64,000 nt of DNA from Clostridia bacterium (GCA_017474125.1 JAFVIF010000077.1:1-64000); one strand, 5' to 3'; numbered from the stretch's first letter, positions 26,744 through 36,395 are shown. Translations and numbers: made by a program. Notes: a model not told the origin generated them from the sequence alone.

Positions 26744-26793
26744 AAAATTCCGATAGAACCTTGATATGCTTCTTGGTATTCTATCGGAATTTT
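26744..26793. terminator. Bidirectional terminator
   Basis: AAAATTCCGATAGAA - 20-base loop - TTCTATCGGAATTTT. Confidence 0.8.
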
Positions 26794-26797
26794 GTTT

Positions 26798-27481
26798 TTA
26801 TATGGTAGTATAGGCTTGGTCGTCGGCTGCTTCGGTATCGGTGTCAGCGGCTTCTTTGGTATCGGTGTCAGCGGCTTCTTTGGTATCGTCCTTAACAGCT
26901 TCTTCGCTTTTGGCTTTCTCTTCCTTTTCGCTTTTTATAATTGTAAGAAGATTGTATTGAGAAATTTTATATTCGTACCAAACGTATTCTATGGCCAAGG
27001 AAAGAAGATAGAAAATAGGGAAGGTAACTGCTACTATAATCAGCCCGAAAAGGAAGTTCGGTATTTCGGAGTTTGCAAACAGCTCACTGCCGATGCTGAT
27101 TTCACTAATAAAGGTGCCGCTTAAAAAAGCAACTATAAGTGCTAAAGAAAATATTACGGAATAAACGAAGGCGTTAAACCTGTAAAAGGCGTTGCGCTTC
27201 TTTTTGTCGCTTTTCGTATCCCCTGTGGGAAGCGGCTCACCCTTAAGGTCTTTGGGAATTTCGCCCTTTGAAAAAAGCTTTTGGAAAAGGCCGAAAACCG
27301 TAAGCATAAGGAACAAAAGAATAATTTCCCAAGTACAGCCTTCGCCTGATACCCTTATTTTATAGGTGATTTCCGCAATAACGAAAAGATAACAAAAGCC
27401 CAACGTAAAAAGTGCCGCTTTTGCGTTACTGCCTGATACGGCACCTACGGAGCGTTTTCTGCTTTTACCCTTTTTTATCAT
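26798..27481 (-). CDS. Membrane protein with acidic repeat tail
   Basis: 227 residues. A basic N-terminus (MIKKGKSRKRS) leads to about four spans, then a charged C-terminus with an 8-residue repeat DTKEAADT encoded by a 24-bp tandem repeat. The ATG has AGGAGAG upstream. No family is recognised; the tail is predicted to be disordered. It is a monocistron. Confidence 0.65.
   Translation of the reverse strand: MIKKGKSRKRSVGAVSGSNAKAALFTLGFCYLFVIAEITYKIRVSGEGCTWEIILLFLMLTVFGLFQKLFSKGEIPKDLKGEPLPTGDTKSDKKKRNAFYRFNAFVYSVIFSLALIVAFLSGTFISEISIGSELFANSEIPNFLFGLIIVAVTFPIFYLLSLAIEYVWYEYKISQYNLLTIIKSEKEEKAKSEEAVKDDTKEAADTDTKEAADTDTEAADDQAYTTI
26834..26888 (-). repeat. 24-bp in-frame tandem repeat
   Basis: Two exact 24-bp units starting GGTATCGGTGTC (26834-26857 and 26858-26881) plus a partial third. 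They encode the DTKEAADT repeats. Confidence 0.85.
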
Positions 27482-27560
27482 TTACTTCTCTCTCCTGAGT
27501 ACACATTAATACTGTCTTATATTGTAGCACAATAATTCAGAAATAGCAATTATAAATTCA

Positions 27561-28466
27561 TTAAAGCAGGGCTAATATATCCTTTAAAACCTGCTCCTTA
27601 CAAAAATCCTTAAGAATTTCGTGGCGAGCACCCTCGTAAAGCTTAAGGGTGACGTTATAACGGTTTTGCTTTATAAGTGCGTTATAAACCTTTTTAATGC
27701 CTGCAGAATGCTCCCCTACAGGGTCACAGCTACCCGACATAATGACGATATTTAAGCCTTCCTTAAGGGAAGAAAACCATTTTTTGCGGTTACATTCCTT
27801 ATTAAGACGGATAAGGTCGTTCATTGCCGATACCGTAAAACGGAAGGTGCAGTATTTATCCTTTGAATAAATTTCAATATTTTCGGTGTCGGCGCTGAGC
27901 CAAGCACGGCCGGAATTCTCCTTAAAGCCTTTATTGTAGCCGCCGAAGGCCATATTGTGAATAAAATTTGATATATGGCGGTCTCCCTTTATTTTTGCAA
28001 TAAGTCGGGTAAGGAATAAGCCTGCCGCGGCGGCGGGGTTACCTGCGCCGCTACCCATCATAATGTAGGTGTAAAGATTATTTCCGTATTGCTCGGCATA
28101 AAGACGGGTAATAAAGGAGCCCATACTGTGACCGAGCAAAACGTGCTTTTTGTCGGGATACAGCGCATTGGCTGTTTGATAAACCGCCTCTACGTCGTCA
28201 ATAAGCCTTTTCCAGCCATCCTTTTTGGCAATAAAGCCCAAATCGCCTTCCTTTGCGGTTTTGCCGTGGCCTAAATGGTCGTGGATAATGCAAAAATAAC
28301 CTCTACTGCAAACGGCGGTAAGTAAAGCGTCGTACCGTTCAAGATGCTCGGTCATACCGTGTACCGCCTGAAAAATGCCTATAGGCTCGCCGTCGGGAAG
28401 GTAGATTTTAACGTTTAGCGTGTTAATGCCGTCGCTTGAAGCAACACTTATGTACCTTTTCTCCAT
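27561..28466 (-). CDS. Alpha/beta hydrolase, monoacylglycerol-lipase-like
   Basis: 301 residues of the serine aminopeptidase/lysophospholipase fold. The oxyanion HGMTEH is near residue 36, the nucleophile elbow GHSMGS near 113-118, the acid Asp in SGSCDPVGEHS and the base His in GARHEIL. The gene overlaps the glpK stop by one base. Cleaving acyl-glycerols would release glycerol for that kinase, so a glycerolipid-salvage role is inferred. Confidence 0.85.
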   Translation of the reverse strand: MEKRYISVASSDGINTLNVKIYLPDGEPIGIFQAVHGMTEHLERYDALLTAVCSRGYFCIIHDHLGHGKTAKEGDLGFIAKKDGWKRLIDDVEAVYQTANALYPDKKHVLLGHSMGSFITRLYAEQYGNNLYTYIMMGSGAGNPAAAAGLFLTRLIAKIKGDRHISNFIHNMAFGGYNKGFKENSGRAWLSADTENIEIYSKDKYCTFRFTVSAMNDLIRLNKECNRKKWFSSLKEGLNIVIMSGSCDPVGEHSAGIKKVYNALIKQNRYNVTLKLYEGARHEILKDFCKEQVLKDILALL

Positions 28467-29956
28467 TACGCTTCCTCCCAGCCTTTTGCTTTTTCTACAG
28501 CCTTTTTCCAGCCGCGTATAAGCACCTCGCGTTTTTCGTTGTTAATTTGGGGTGTAAACTCGGTTACGTCCTTTTTAAGTGAAATAAGCTCGTCTTTGTT
28601 TTTCCAAAAGCCCACGGCAAGGCCCGCTAAAAATGCGGCGCCCAAGGCTGTTGCCTCGCAGGAGGAATTTCGCTGAATTTTAATACCCGAAATATCCGAT
28701 TGAAACTGCATAAGTAAATTGTTTGCCGAAGCGCCTCCGTCAACCTTAAGGCAGTTAAGGGGAGCGGAAAGGTTATCCTTAAGTGCAAACAGTAAATCAT
28801 CGGTTTGGTAGGCAATAGCCTCAAGACAGGCGCGTATAATATGATTTCTGCCCGTACCGCGGCTAAGTCCTACTATAGTGCCCCGCGCGTACATATCCCA
28901 GTAAGGGGCGCCGAGTCCCGAAAAGGCAGGTACAACGTAAACACCGCCGCTGTCCTTTACCTTTTTTGCAAAATATTCGCTGTCCTTAGATTCATCAATA
29001 AGTCCCATTTCATCCCTTAGCCATTGAATAACAGCGCCGCCCACGAAAACACTGCCCTCGTAGGCGTATTGCGTAGGCTCGCCCTTTAGGGTGGCGGCAA
29101 CGGTTGTAAGAATACCGCCGCTGTTGCAGTTGACCTTTTGGCCGCTGTGCATAAGTAAAAAGCAACCTGTTCCGTAGGTGTTTTTTGCTTCACCCTCGTT
29201 AAAACAGCATTGTCCGAAAAGTGCCGCCTGCTGGTCGCCTGCTATACCGCTTATGGGTATTTCGGCGCCCATAAAGTTTATTTTAGCATAAACCTCGCTG
29301 CTGCTTACAACCCTCGGAAGCACGCTTTCGGGGATAGAAAGCTCGCTGAGCAGCCTTTTGTCCCAACATAAATTTTTAATATCAAAAAGCATTGTACGGG
29401 AAGCATTGGTGTAATCGGTAATATGAAGCCTGCCCTCGGTAAGCTTATAAATAAGCCAGGAATCAATGGTGCCGAAAAGCAAATCACCCTTTTCTGCCTT
29501 TTCCCTTGCGCCCTCTACGTTATCAAGAATCCATTTTATTTTTGTTGCCGAAAAATAAGCGTCGATAAGAAGTCCCGTTTTCTCCTTCACGTAGTCGGTA
29601 AGACCTCGACTCTTTAGCTCCTCGCAAAAGGGAGCCGTTCTTCTGCATTGCCAAACGATGGCGTTATAAACAGGCTTGCCTGAGGATTTTTCCCAACAAA
29701 CGGTAGTTTCACGCTGATTGGTAATGCCGATTGCGGCAATTTCATCGGGAGATATACCGCTGCCCAGTACAACCTCGGTCATTGTGGCGTATTGGCTGGC
29801 ATAAATCTCCATAGGATTTTGCTCAACAAAGCCTGCCTGTGGGTAAATTCCTGCAAACTCTTTTTGGGCAACGCCTACTATATTTCCTTTTTGGTCAAAA
29901 AGAATGGAGCGTGCGCTGGTGGTGCCCTCATCAATAGCTAAAATGTATTTTTTCAT
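28466..29956 (-). CDS. glpK: Glycerol kinase
   Basis: 496 residues, the normal length. GlpK phosphorylates glycerol to sn-glycerol-3-phosphate. The start [18 protein letters not shown] is the FGGY phosphate-1 motif; [22 protein letters not shown] and [16 protein letters not shown] are typical. It is the first gene of a two-gene operon with the hydrolase. No glycerol facilitator or glpD is present in the window. Confidence 0.95.
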   Translation of the reverse strand: MKKYILAIDEGTTSARSILFDQKGNIVGVAQKEFAGIYPQAGFVEQNPMEIYASQYATMTEVVLGSGISPDEIAAIGITNQRETTVCWEKSSGKPVYNAIVWQCRRTAPFCEELKSRGLTDYVKEKTGLLIDAYFSATKIKWILDNVEGAREKAEKGDLLFGTIDSWLIYKLTEGRLHITDYTNASRTMLFDIKNLCWDKRLLSELSIPESVLPRVVSSSEVYAKINFMGAEIPISGIAGDQQAALFGQCCFNEGEAKNTYGTGCFLLMHSGQKVNCNSGGILTTVAATLKGEPTQYAYEGSVFVGGAVIQWLRDEMGLIDESKDSEYFAKKVKDSGGVYVVPAFSGLGAPYWDMYARGTIVGLSRGTGRNHIIRACLEAIAYQTDDLLFALKDNLSAPLNCLKVDGGASANNLLMQFQSDISGIKIQRNSSCEATALGAAFLAGLAVGFWKNKDELISLKKDVTEFTPQINNEKREVLIRGWKKAVEKAKGWEEA

Positions 29957-30044
29957 AAAGCTCTGCCTCCCAAATAGACTTGCATTTTACCTTTAAAACC
30001 ATTATACTATATTTTTGTAAAATATTCCATAGAAAAGTTGGTTT

Positions 30045-30974
30045 ATGTGTATGAATATGAAAAATCTGCGCGGCAGTATTATTTTGCTTATAGCAGCAGT
30101 TATTTGGGGACTTGCCTTTGTGGCGCAGGACAAGGCCGCCGTATACGTTGAGCCCTTTACCCTAAATGCTATGCGCTCCTTTGTCGGTGCAGGCGCTTTA
30201 CTGCTTTTGTCGGCAGTAACCTCCAAAATAAAAAAGCAACCCTTAATACCCAAGGGCAAAAGCGACAGAAACCGCCTTTTGCTTACGGGTATAATATGCG
30301 GTGTATTCCTTTGTATAGCGGCAAACTTTCAGCAGTTTGGAATTGCGGCTTATCCTGTAGAGGCGGCAGCAAGCGCGAGAGCCGGCTTTTTGACCGCCAT
30401 GTACATACTTTTTGTGCCGCTTTTCGGCATTTTCCTTAAAAAGCGCCCCGGTATTACGGTGTTTATTGCGGTAATAATTGCCGTTGTGGGACTTTATCTC
30501 CTTTGCTTTTCGGGCGGTATCGGCTCCTTTTACGGCGGTGACCTTATTGTGCTTATCTGCGCCGTTGCCTTTGCCTTTCATATTTTATGCGTTGACACCT
30601 TGGGCCAAAGCGTAGACGGTGTTAAGCTTTCCTGCATTCAGTTTTTCGTTTGCGGCGTGCTGTCAACCGTGCTTATGTTCTGTTTTGAAGCGCCTACCGT
30701 TCATAATATTATTAAGGCGGGCTTGCCTATTTTATTCCTTGGTATAATGAGCAGCGGGGTTGCCTATACCTTGCAAATTATAGGTCAACAGCAGTGTGAA
30801 AATCCCACCGTTGCTTCTATTGTTATGAGCTTTGAATCGGTGTTTGCCGCTCTCGGCGGAGCGTTGTTCGGCGACCGGCTTTCTAAAAAGGAAATACTCG
30901 GCTGTACCGTTATGTTCGCGGCAATAATTATTTCTCAGCTTCCGTCCCAAAAAAACAAAAAGAGTTCAGTGTGA
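30045..30974 (+). CDS. EamA-family DMT transporter
   Basis: 309 residues with ten spans in two EamA repeats: IAAVIWGLAFVAQDKA near the start and the second repeat after residue 150. ATGs at 30045, 30051 and 30057 are all possible and none has a strong RBS; the first is used. Exports of amino acids or metabolites are typical of the family but the substrate is unknown. A terminator follows. Confidence 0.85.
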   Translation: MCMNMKNLRGSIILLIAAVIWGLAFVAQDKAAVYVEPFTLNAMRSFVGAGALLLLSAVTSKIKKQPLIPKGKSDRNRLLLTGIICGVFLCIAANFQQFGIAAYPVEAAASARAGFLTAMYILFVPLFGIFLKKRPGITVFIAVIIAVVGLYLLCFSGGIGSFYGGDLIVLICAVAFAFHILCVDTLGQSVDGVKLSCIQFFVCGVLSTVLMFCFEAPTVHNIIKAGLPILFLGIMSSGVAYTLQIIGQQQCENPTVASIVMSFESVFAALGGALFGDRLSKKEILGCTVMFAAIIISQLPSQKNKKSSV

Positions 30975-30987
30975 CTGAACTCTTTTT
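30959..30987. terminator. Bidirectional terminator
   Basis: AAGAGTTCAG-TGTGA-CTGAACTCTTTTT. Confidence 0.8.
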
Positions 30988-30990
30988 ACT

Positions 30991-32160
30991 TTAGTAAATA
31001 TGATAATAGTTCTCCAAATAGCTTCTATCCTTGTATGAATATATAATTGTGCAGAAATTTTTATTAAAGGTGAGGCCTACGCTTACTTTTTCTTTATCGC
31101 TGTAATAGAATGCGTTGCTAAGCTTTGGGTCGTCGTATTTTTTAAGCTTTGTTTCGCCTTTTTCGTAAAGCTCGTTTATTTTTTCGTATTCCGATTGTGT
31201 CGATATTCCTTCGGGAAGGGTAAGTGAATAATCATCGCTGATTGAGGTTTGCATACCGTATACCATACAGTTTTCAATAGTTGTCATATACGGAGCAGGG
31301 TTATAAAAATAAAGATGTATTGCAGAATAACTGTTTAAGCTTTTGGTAATTTCCACGCTTCCTGCGCCACCTGAGAATATTTCGGTGGGATTGTGTGTAA
31401 ATATCCAACCGTTATCAAGAAATTCCTTTATGGGAACGGGAAATTGATAAAGCTGTCCGTCAAGCTCAAAGCAGCCCGATGAAATATCATTTGAAAGCTC
31501 CTTGGGTGCAACGTATGCCGCTGCCTCGTCGCATAAACGGTTTTTAGCAAAGGTATGAACGAATTTTGCGTTATAGAGCTCGATTACAGGTTCGGGCTTC
31601 TTTTTTTTGCTGAAAAGACGAAATACGGCTTTGTTTTTTCCGTAATAATCCTTTGAGTTTTCGTAGGTGAATTGGGTAATCTTTCTGGGAGTTGATTTAA
31701 GCGACGGTTCGCCGTATGCCTCGGTTAAGGATTTTTCCGTAAAATCAAGGGTTACATTTTTGGGGAGCTCTAATTTTACCTTGCTGTCTGCGTATACGTT
31801 TACTCCTGCAACGTCAGCCTCGGTATGTACAATTCTGTCTCCCGTAGGGTTAAGCAAAATAACCGTAAGGTGCTTGTCCCCCTTTTTAACGTCAACGGTT
31901 TTTGTTTGGTGCCCGTGCATAATTGCGGGCGCTTCGTACCCCTTCGTTGTTATTTCCCAACCGTCCTCGGTAAGGCTTTGAAAGGAGAAGGGCAGAGTAT
32001 AGATTTTTTTATCTAACTTAAAGGTGTAGTCGTAAAGATTCTCGGATTCAAGAGGGGGGTCGGGAGAAAAATAATCTACCTCAAAATGCAGTATTGAAAG
32101 GGTTAGAGCTATAACAATAACCGCAAAAAGTATACGTAACGCTATTTTGCCGAATTTCAT
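30991..32160 (-). CDS. Membrane-anchored extracellular protein with internal duplication
   Basis: 389 residues. An N-terminal anchor (6-25) is followed by two related halves: YDYTFKLDKKIYTLPFSFQSLTEDGWEI and SGCFELDGQLYQFPVPIKEFLDNGWIF begin each half. The repeats look beta-rich; no family is recognised. CGGAGG precedes the ATG. It is first of three minus-strand surface-protein genes whose upstream regions share the same promoter-like motif. Confidence 0.6.
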   Translation of the reverse strand: MKFGKIALRILFAVIVIALTLSILHFEVDYFSPDPPLESENLYDYTFKLDKKIYTLPFSFQSLTEDGWEITTKGYEAPAIMHGHQTKTVDVKKGDKHLTVILLNPTGDRIVHTEADVAGVNVYADSKVKLELPKNVTLDFTEKSLTEAYGEPSLKSTPRKITQFTYENSKDYYGKNKAVFRLFSKKKKPEPVIELYNAKFVHTFAKNRLCDEAAAYVAPKELSNDISSGCFELDGQLYQFPVPIKEFLDNGWIFTHNPTEIFSGGAGSVEITKSLNSYSAIHLYFYNPAPYMTTIENCMVYGMQTSISDDYSLTLPEGISTQSEYEKINELYEKGETKLKKYDDPKLSNAFYYSDKEKVSVGLTFNKNFCTIIYSYKDRSYLENYYHIY

Positions 32161-32242
32161 ATTTTAACCTCCGTTATGCATTTCTCGTTATGTTAATAAA
32201 AAATAATGCTTTAAAGTCTTAACTGTTATTTTGTCTCTTGCT

Positions 32243-32275
32243 TATATAACGAAGCAGGCAATTGGTTTTGTGACA
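32243..32275 (-). promoter_or_regulatory. ECF-like promoter motif, copy A
   Basis: Minus strand: CACAAA - 15 bases - CGTTATATA, about 85 bases upstream of the gene ending at 30991. The -35-like part sits in the palindrome TTTTGT-C-ACAAAA. Confidence 0.5.
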
Positions 32276-32336
32276 AAAAAAGCGTATTTTTTCATCTTTG
32301 GGACCAGTAGGCTCCAAAAATGAAGGCCCCAAAAAT

Positions 32337-32416
32337 TTTTGCTGCTATTCTATTTCACTTCCGCCCCATTCAACCACGGTGAAGCCTTCTCTGGAGGGTG
32401 CTGTAAGGGTTTGCTT
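32337..32416 (-). pseudogene. Duplicated 3' tail of the KPVIYLYP-type gene
   Basis: 80 bp matching 33428-33507 with one mismatch. On the minus strand it encodes the C-terminal 22 residues of the gene at 33436-34077 (SREGFTVVEWGGSEIE) plus the stop and 3' flank. It has no start or body, so it is a gene-tail remnant. Confidence 0.8.
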
Positions 32417-32422
32417 AAGCAC

Positions 32423-33283
32423 TTATTTAATAAGAACATCTTTGTCGTGTCCGTCTTCTTCGCTCCAAATTTCATATACCATAGCCAAACTGCCATCTGT
32501 TGTATAAACCAAACGTTTATCACGTATCTCGTAAGGATACCCGTCAGGGAAACCGTTTTTATAGGTTTTGTTTAAATATTCATCCAAAACCTCTAATGCC
32601 GACTCTGACTGCAATTCGTTTATTCTATTTTGCACTTCGGGATTGTTTAGCAAAGAATCGGGAAAACGATTTGTCATTCTTCTGTTAAACTGAATAAGTG
32701 TACCGTTATTATACATTTCAACAAAAATTTCTTCTCCGGTTTTTAAATCACCGAGACATTTTGTGTATTTATATCTAACACCCAAATCCCCAATTATTTT
32801 TTCTTCGAATTTACAGGTTTCAATATCTATATATTCTTTTGCCAGATTATCGGATATTTCCTTGCACTCTGCCCAAGAAATAGGTTCTCTGTCGTCCATT
32901 CTGCACATATAGTTTATAAATATTTCGTTTTCACCTGTTTGCGCATTAATATAAAAATAATAATCATCAGGGGTGACGTATACGTAATAAACATAATCGC
33001 TATACGCAACTATAGTGGATTCTTTATATGTAGCATGGTATTCCTTTCCGTTATAAACAATGGAAATTTCTTTTTCTTCAGGTATATATTCCTTTGCTAT
33101 TTCTTTAGCGTTAGTCCAAGGAATGTACAACATCTCGTCATCCACAACAACTCCATCTTCATATACTCCTATACCAAAAGCAGAAAGCTTGTTTTCGACT
33201 TTTTTACAACCAATCATGGATGTTGCTATGCAAAAACACATTAAAATTAAAATAGAACTTTTTATTAGTTTTAAACACTTCAT
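32423..33283 (-). CDS. Lipoprotein of unknown function
   Basis: 286 residues from the ATG at 33283 (TAGGAAA upstream). The signal ends in a lipobox TSMIGC. The mature part contains VYYVYVTPDDYYFYINAQTGENEIF, resembling PepSY/YcdB-like repeats, and several Cys. The coding region is more AT-rich than its neighbours. It lies exactly between two copies of an 80-bp repeat, suggesting it was gained or moved. Function unknown. Confidence 0.6.
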   Translation of the reverse strand: MKCLKLIKSSILILMCFCIATSMIGCKKVENKLSAFGIGVYEDGVVVDDEMLYIPWTNAKEIAKEYIPEEKEISIVYNGKEYHATYKESTIVAYSDYVYYVYVTPDDYYFYINAQTGENEIFINYMCRMDDREPISWAECKEISDNLAKEYIDIETCKFEEKIIGDLGVRYKYTKCLGDLKTGEEIFVEMYNNGTLIQFNRRMTNRFPDSLLNNPEVQNRINELQSESALEVLDEYLNKTYKNGFPDGYPYEIRDKRLVYTTDGSLAMVYEIWSEEDGHDKDVLIK

Positions 33284-33336
33284 AACACTTTTCCTAAAAC
33301 AATGTATTTTCAAACGTCACTTTTATATAAAACGTA

Positions 33337-33369
33337 ATATAACTAAGCTGACCACCCGTTTTGTAACAA
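33337..33369 (-). promoter_or_regulatory. ECF-like promoter motif, copy B
   Basis: Minus strand: TACAAA - 15 bases - AGTTATATTA, 55 bases upstream of the lipoprotein gene. The palindrome TTTTGT-T-ACAAAA is present. Confidence 0.45.
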
Positions 33370-33427
33370 AAATTTCAAAAAAATTAAAACGAAAGTTTTC
33401 ACAAGAAGTGCTTTTTACTTCTGTGTA

Positions 33428-33507
33428 TTTTGCTGCTATTCTATTTCACTTCCGCCCCATTCAACCACGGTGAAGCCTTCTCTGGAGGGTGCGGTAAGGG
33501 TTTGCTT
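33428..33507 (-). repeat. 80-bp direct repeat, parent copy
   Basis: It covers the 3' end and stop of the KPVIYLYP-type gene; the partner is at 32337-32416, 79 of 80 identical. Confidence 0.9.
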
Positions 33508-34077
33508 CTCGATTTCAACAAATTCATTTGAAGCCTTAAATGTCATAAACACACGTATAACCGTATCGGGAGCAGGGGATATATTAAGCCTTGCGGAATC
33601 GGTATACTTGTCACCTTGGAAAGCGATTACGTTATATTTGTTTTGCTCCATAATGGGGAGCCAATAAACTATAAATTCATTGGCTTCCTTGCGGTTAAGC
33701 CCCAATTTAGAGAGCGCGGCTTCAAGGAATTCGGCTGTGTCTTCACCCTTTATACAAAAGCCCTTGGAAAAGTCGTACTCGGTATCCGACTCTCCCTCCC
33801 AGTAAAGATAATTATAGATTTTCCCGTATTTGTCTTTAAGGGTGCCGTCGGGGGAAGCGGTAACCTGCCAACCGCCGTCGTATTTCGGATAGGTGCAGGT
33901 AAGCTTGCCATCTAAATTAAGCTCTACCGAAACCTGTGTCTTTGTTTCGGGGTAAAGGTATATAACAGGTTTTCTGATTGTTTCGCGCTGTAAAGGTATT
34001 AAATTGGTAAAAATAATTAGCAGAGCAATTAGTGCAAGCAGAATAATAAGCACGGCGGATATAATTTTGTTTTTCAT
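33436..34077 (-). CDS. Membrane-anchored KPVIYLYP-motif protein
   Basis: 213 residues with one N-terminal anchor (about 5-25). After it comes RKPVIYLYPETKTQVSVEL, a motif found in many uncharacterised bacterial surface proteins, then YDGGWQVTASPDGTL and YNYLYWEGE. No enzymatic assignment is made. AAGGAG precedes the ATG, and an ECF-like motif lies 35 bases upstream. Its last codons are duplicated downstream of the next gene. Confidence 0.65.
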   Translation of the reverse strand: MKNKIISAVLIILLALIALLIIFTNLIPLQRETIRKPVIYLYPETKTQVSVELNLDGKLTCTYPKYDGGWQVTASPDGTLKDKYGKIYNYLYWEGESDTEYDFSKGFCIKGEDTAEFLEAALSKLGLNRKEANEFIVYWLPIMEQNKYNVIAFQGDKYTDSARLNISPAPDTVIRVFMTFKASNEFVEIEKQTLTAPSREGFTVVEWGGSEIE

Positions 34078-34110
34078 TTTTTATCTCCTTTTTGAATTTT
34101 TTCCCTTTTT

Positions 34111-34146
34111 GTATATAACGAAACAGAAAGTGCTTTTTGTGACAAA
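34111..34146 (-). promoter_or_regulatory. ECF-like promoter motif, copy C
   Basis: Minus strand: CACAAA - 15 bases - CGTTATATA, with the TTTTGT-C-ACAAAA dyad. 35 bases upstream of the gene at 33436-34077. Confidence 0.5.
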
Positions 34147-34155
34147 AAGCAGATT

Positions 34156-34974
34156 TTATTTTTTCGTATTCTTTGGTATGTAATCTTCAAAAATAAAGGT
34201 TTTAAAATAATTTTTTGATTTTTCTGTATCTTCCTCGTTTTTATAGGTCCAGCCTACGGGGAAGGCGCCTAAAAGGGCGGACAATTTTCGTGGCAGGTAA
34301 TTATAGTAAAGGTGCTCGTAGGAAACGAAGTCGGGACGGGAAAGAAAATTGAAAATAAGGCAGCCCGCCAATCTTTTATAAAAGGAATCGCCCTTAAAGG
34401 TGGTGGAAAGCTGTCCGCGGCAAATTTCTTTATTGTGGTTTTTATACCATAAAAGTACCTGCGGATAAAAGGATTGCACAAAATATTTTCCCTTATACTG
34501 CCTTAATATTTTATCGGCGGCGGTGCAAAGCTCCTTTGTTTTGCCGTCGTTTTTAAATTCAATAAGCAAGGGCACCCTGCCGTCGATTTCCTTTAAGGCT
34601 TCCTCTAAGGTGGGAATGGTACTGCTTGTGTTTGCAAGGCGGAGCTCTTTTATTTCACTAAGGGTTAAATCGTTTATTCTTTTATCAACACCGCACATTC
34701 TTTTTAAGGTGTCATCGTGAAAAACTACAACGGCGCCGTCTTTAGTTAAATGGATGTCGTTTTCGATTGCAAAGCCGTATTTTACTGCTCTTTTGAAGGC
34801 TTCAAGGCTGTTTTCGGGGATTCCGTCCTTAAGGCTGTGCAGACCGCGGTGGGCAATGTAAAGTCCACTTAGCACGTTTCGGTCGGGGTGCCGCCTTAGT
34901 GCGGGGCAAACAAGAAACAGTGAAAAGAGTATAATAAAGGTGATTACCGAAAGGGTAATAATAAAGGCGGTCAT
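34156..34974 (-). CDS. Glycerophosphodiester phosphodiesterase
   Basis: 272 residues from the ATG at 34974 (GGAGG seven bases upstream). A single N-terminal span places it in the membrane. The GDPD motifs are clear: IAHRGLHSLKDGIPENSLEAFKRAVKYGF, ENDIHLTKDGAVVVFHDDTLKRM, and LLIEFK. It hydrolyses glycerophosphodiesters to glycerol-3-phosphate and an alcohol. It is two bases behind the GPH-type transporter and probably co-transcribed. Confidence 0.92.
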   Translation of the reverse strand: MTAFIITLSVITFIILFSLFLVCPALRRHPDRNVLSGLYIAHRGLHSLKDGIPENSLEAFKRAVKYGFAIENDIHLTKDGAVVVFHDDTLKRMCGVDKRINDLTLSEIKELRLANTSSTIPTLEEALKEIDGRVPLLIEFKNDGKTKELCTAADKILRQYKGKYFVQSFYPQVLLWYKNHNKEICRGQLSTTFKGDSFYKRLAGCLIFNFLSRPDFVSYEHLYYNYLPRKLSALLGAFPVGWTYKNEEDTEKSKNYFKTFIFEDYIPKNTKK

Positions 34975-34975
34975 A

Positions 34976-36277
34976 TTAGTCCTCCGTATCGAAGTTTTCA
35001 AGTAGACTCTTTTTGGTTTGTGGCTTAGAATCGCCGTGTTTAACAAACAGCATTGTAATAAAGGAAAGGGCTGAAAAAATAACGGCGTAGGGGAAAAGGG
35101 TCAAATAACCAAAGGATGAATTATCAATAATAAGTCCCGAAAGTAGGGGAGTGGTTATTTGAGCCGCCATAGAAAATGTGTAATAAATGCCTGTGTATTT
35201 GCCTACGTCGGCACCGCTGCTCATTTCCACAACCATAGGGAAGGAGTTTACGTTAATTGCCGCCCAGCCAATGCCGATAACCGCGAGAATAACGTACATA
35301 ACGGGTGTGGGAACGCGAATAAAGAAGGCGGCAAGGTAGCAAACGGTCATAACGGCAACGCCGATTAAAACGGTTGCCTTTCTGCCAAGCCTTGAGGATA
35401 AAAAGCCCAGAGGAACGAAGGCTATAATAGCCGCTATGGTGGCGGTAAGAAGCCAGCTTGACGAGGTGGAAAGGTCAACCTTTAACACGCTGACACAGTA
35501 CCTTGAAAAGGCGGTGGTAACACCGTTGTAGGCCATAAACCAAAGGAATACCGAAGCGAGAATGAAAATAAGGCTTTTAAGCACGGGCTTTTCCATTTTT
35601 TTGCCCTTGTTTTCCTCCGGCTCTGTTTCATCCTGTATATTGGTTTCCTTTAGAAGCTTGTTTTCATTAACGGTAAATACCATAACCAGCACCGAAATGA
35701 GCATAAAGGCGGCTACGATAATAAATACGGGCAAAAAGGACTGATTAGAAGTATAAACGCTTTCGCCTGCCTCGTTCTTTTCACTTTTCAGCATAAACAT
35801 CATAAGAACGGTTGAGAAAATACCGCCTATATAGCCGACTAAATTTATTATGGCGTTTGCCTTACTGCGAAGGGGCTTTTCGGTAACGTCGGGCATATAG
35901 GCAACGGCAGGGGTGCGATAAACGGCCATTGTAACGAGAATGGCCATAAGCACAATAATAAAGCCCCAAAAGTTTTTCTGCTCCTCTAATACGCCCAGCA
36001 CTATAAGCAGGGCGGAGGCGATTACGGTGCCGAAAAGTATATAGGGGGTACGCTTGCCGAGACGTGTTTTGGTTCTGTCGGATATGGCTCCGAAAAGAGG
36101 AAGCATAAAAATGGCCAATATATTGTCGATAGACATAATGGCATTGGCGGCAAAGGTATTTAAATTAAAGGTGTATTCCAGCAAATAGGGAATGACCTGA
36201 TCGTAAAACTGCCAAAATGCCAAAATTGACATAAAGGCAAGACCTATAAGTACGGTGCGTTTATAATTAAGCTTCAT
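34976..36277 (-). CDS. MFS transporter, GPH/SLC45-like
   Basis: 433 residues with twelve spans. RTVLIGLAFMSILAFWQFYDQVIPYLLEYTFNLN and GAISDRTKTRLGKRTPYILFG match the glycoside-pentoside-hexuronide/SLC45-like branch, sodium- or proton-coupled sugar transporters. The ATG has GGGAGG upstream. The gene forms an operon with the phosphodiesterase, so a glycerophosphodiester or sugar substrate is possible but not shown. Confidence 0.8.
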   Translation of the reverse strand: MKLNYKRTVLIGLAFMSILAFWQFYDQVIPYLLEYTFNLNTFAANAIMSIDNILAIFMLPLFGAISDRTKTRLGKRTPYILFGTVIASALLIVLGVLEEQKNFWGFIIVLMAILVTMAVYRTPAVAYMPDVTEKPLRSKANAIINLVGYIGGIFSTVLMMFMLKSEKNEAGESVYTSNQSFLPVFIIVAAFMLISVLVMVFTVNENKLLKETNIQDETEPEENKGKKMEKPVLKSLIFILASVFLWFMAYNGVTTAFSRYCVSVLKVDLSTSSSWLLTATIAAIIAFVPLGFLSSRLGRKATVLIGVAVMTVCYLAAFFIRVPTPVMYVILAVIGIGWAAINVNSFPMVVEMSSGADVGKYTGIYYTFSMAAQITTPLLSGLIIDNSSFGYLTLFPYAVIFSALSFITMLFVKHGDSKPQTKKSLLENFDTED

Positions 36278-36355
36278 AAATTTTCCTCCCGAAGGTTTTT
36301 ACTTCTTTATTATAATTATTATAGCATTATAAGGGGTTTTCTTCAAGAAAAAGAG

Positions 36356-36384
36356 TTGACTTTCAAGAGCTTGGGTGCTATAAT
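36356..36384 (+). promoter_or_regulatory. Promoter of the metal-efflux operon
   Basis: TTGACT (36356-36361), 17 bases, TATAAT (36379-36384). Confidence 0.8.
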
Positions 36385-36395
36385 CACGTTAGAAC

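Noticed and set aside
26834..26888. Short repeat units as a CRISPR array
   Set aside because: Units are contiguous 24-bp in-frame repeats with no unique spacers and encode an acidic tail.
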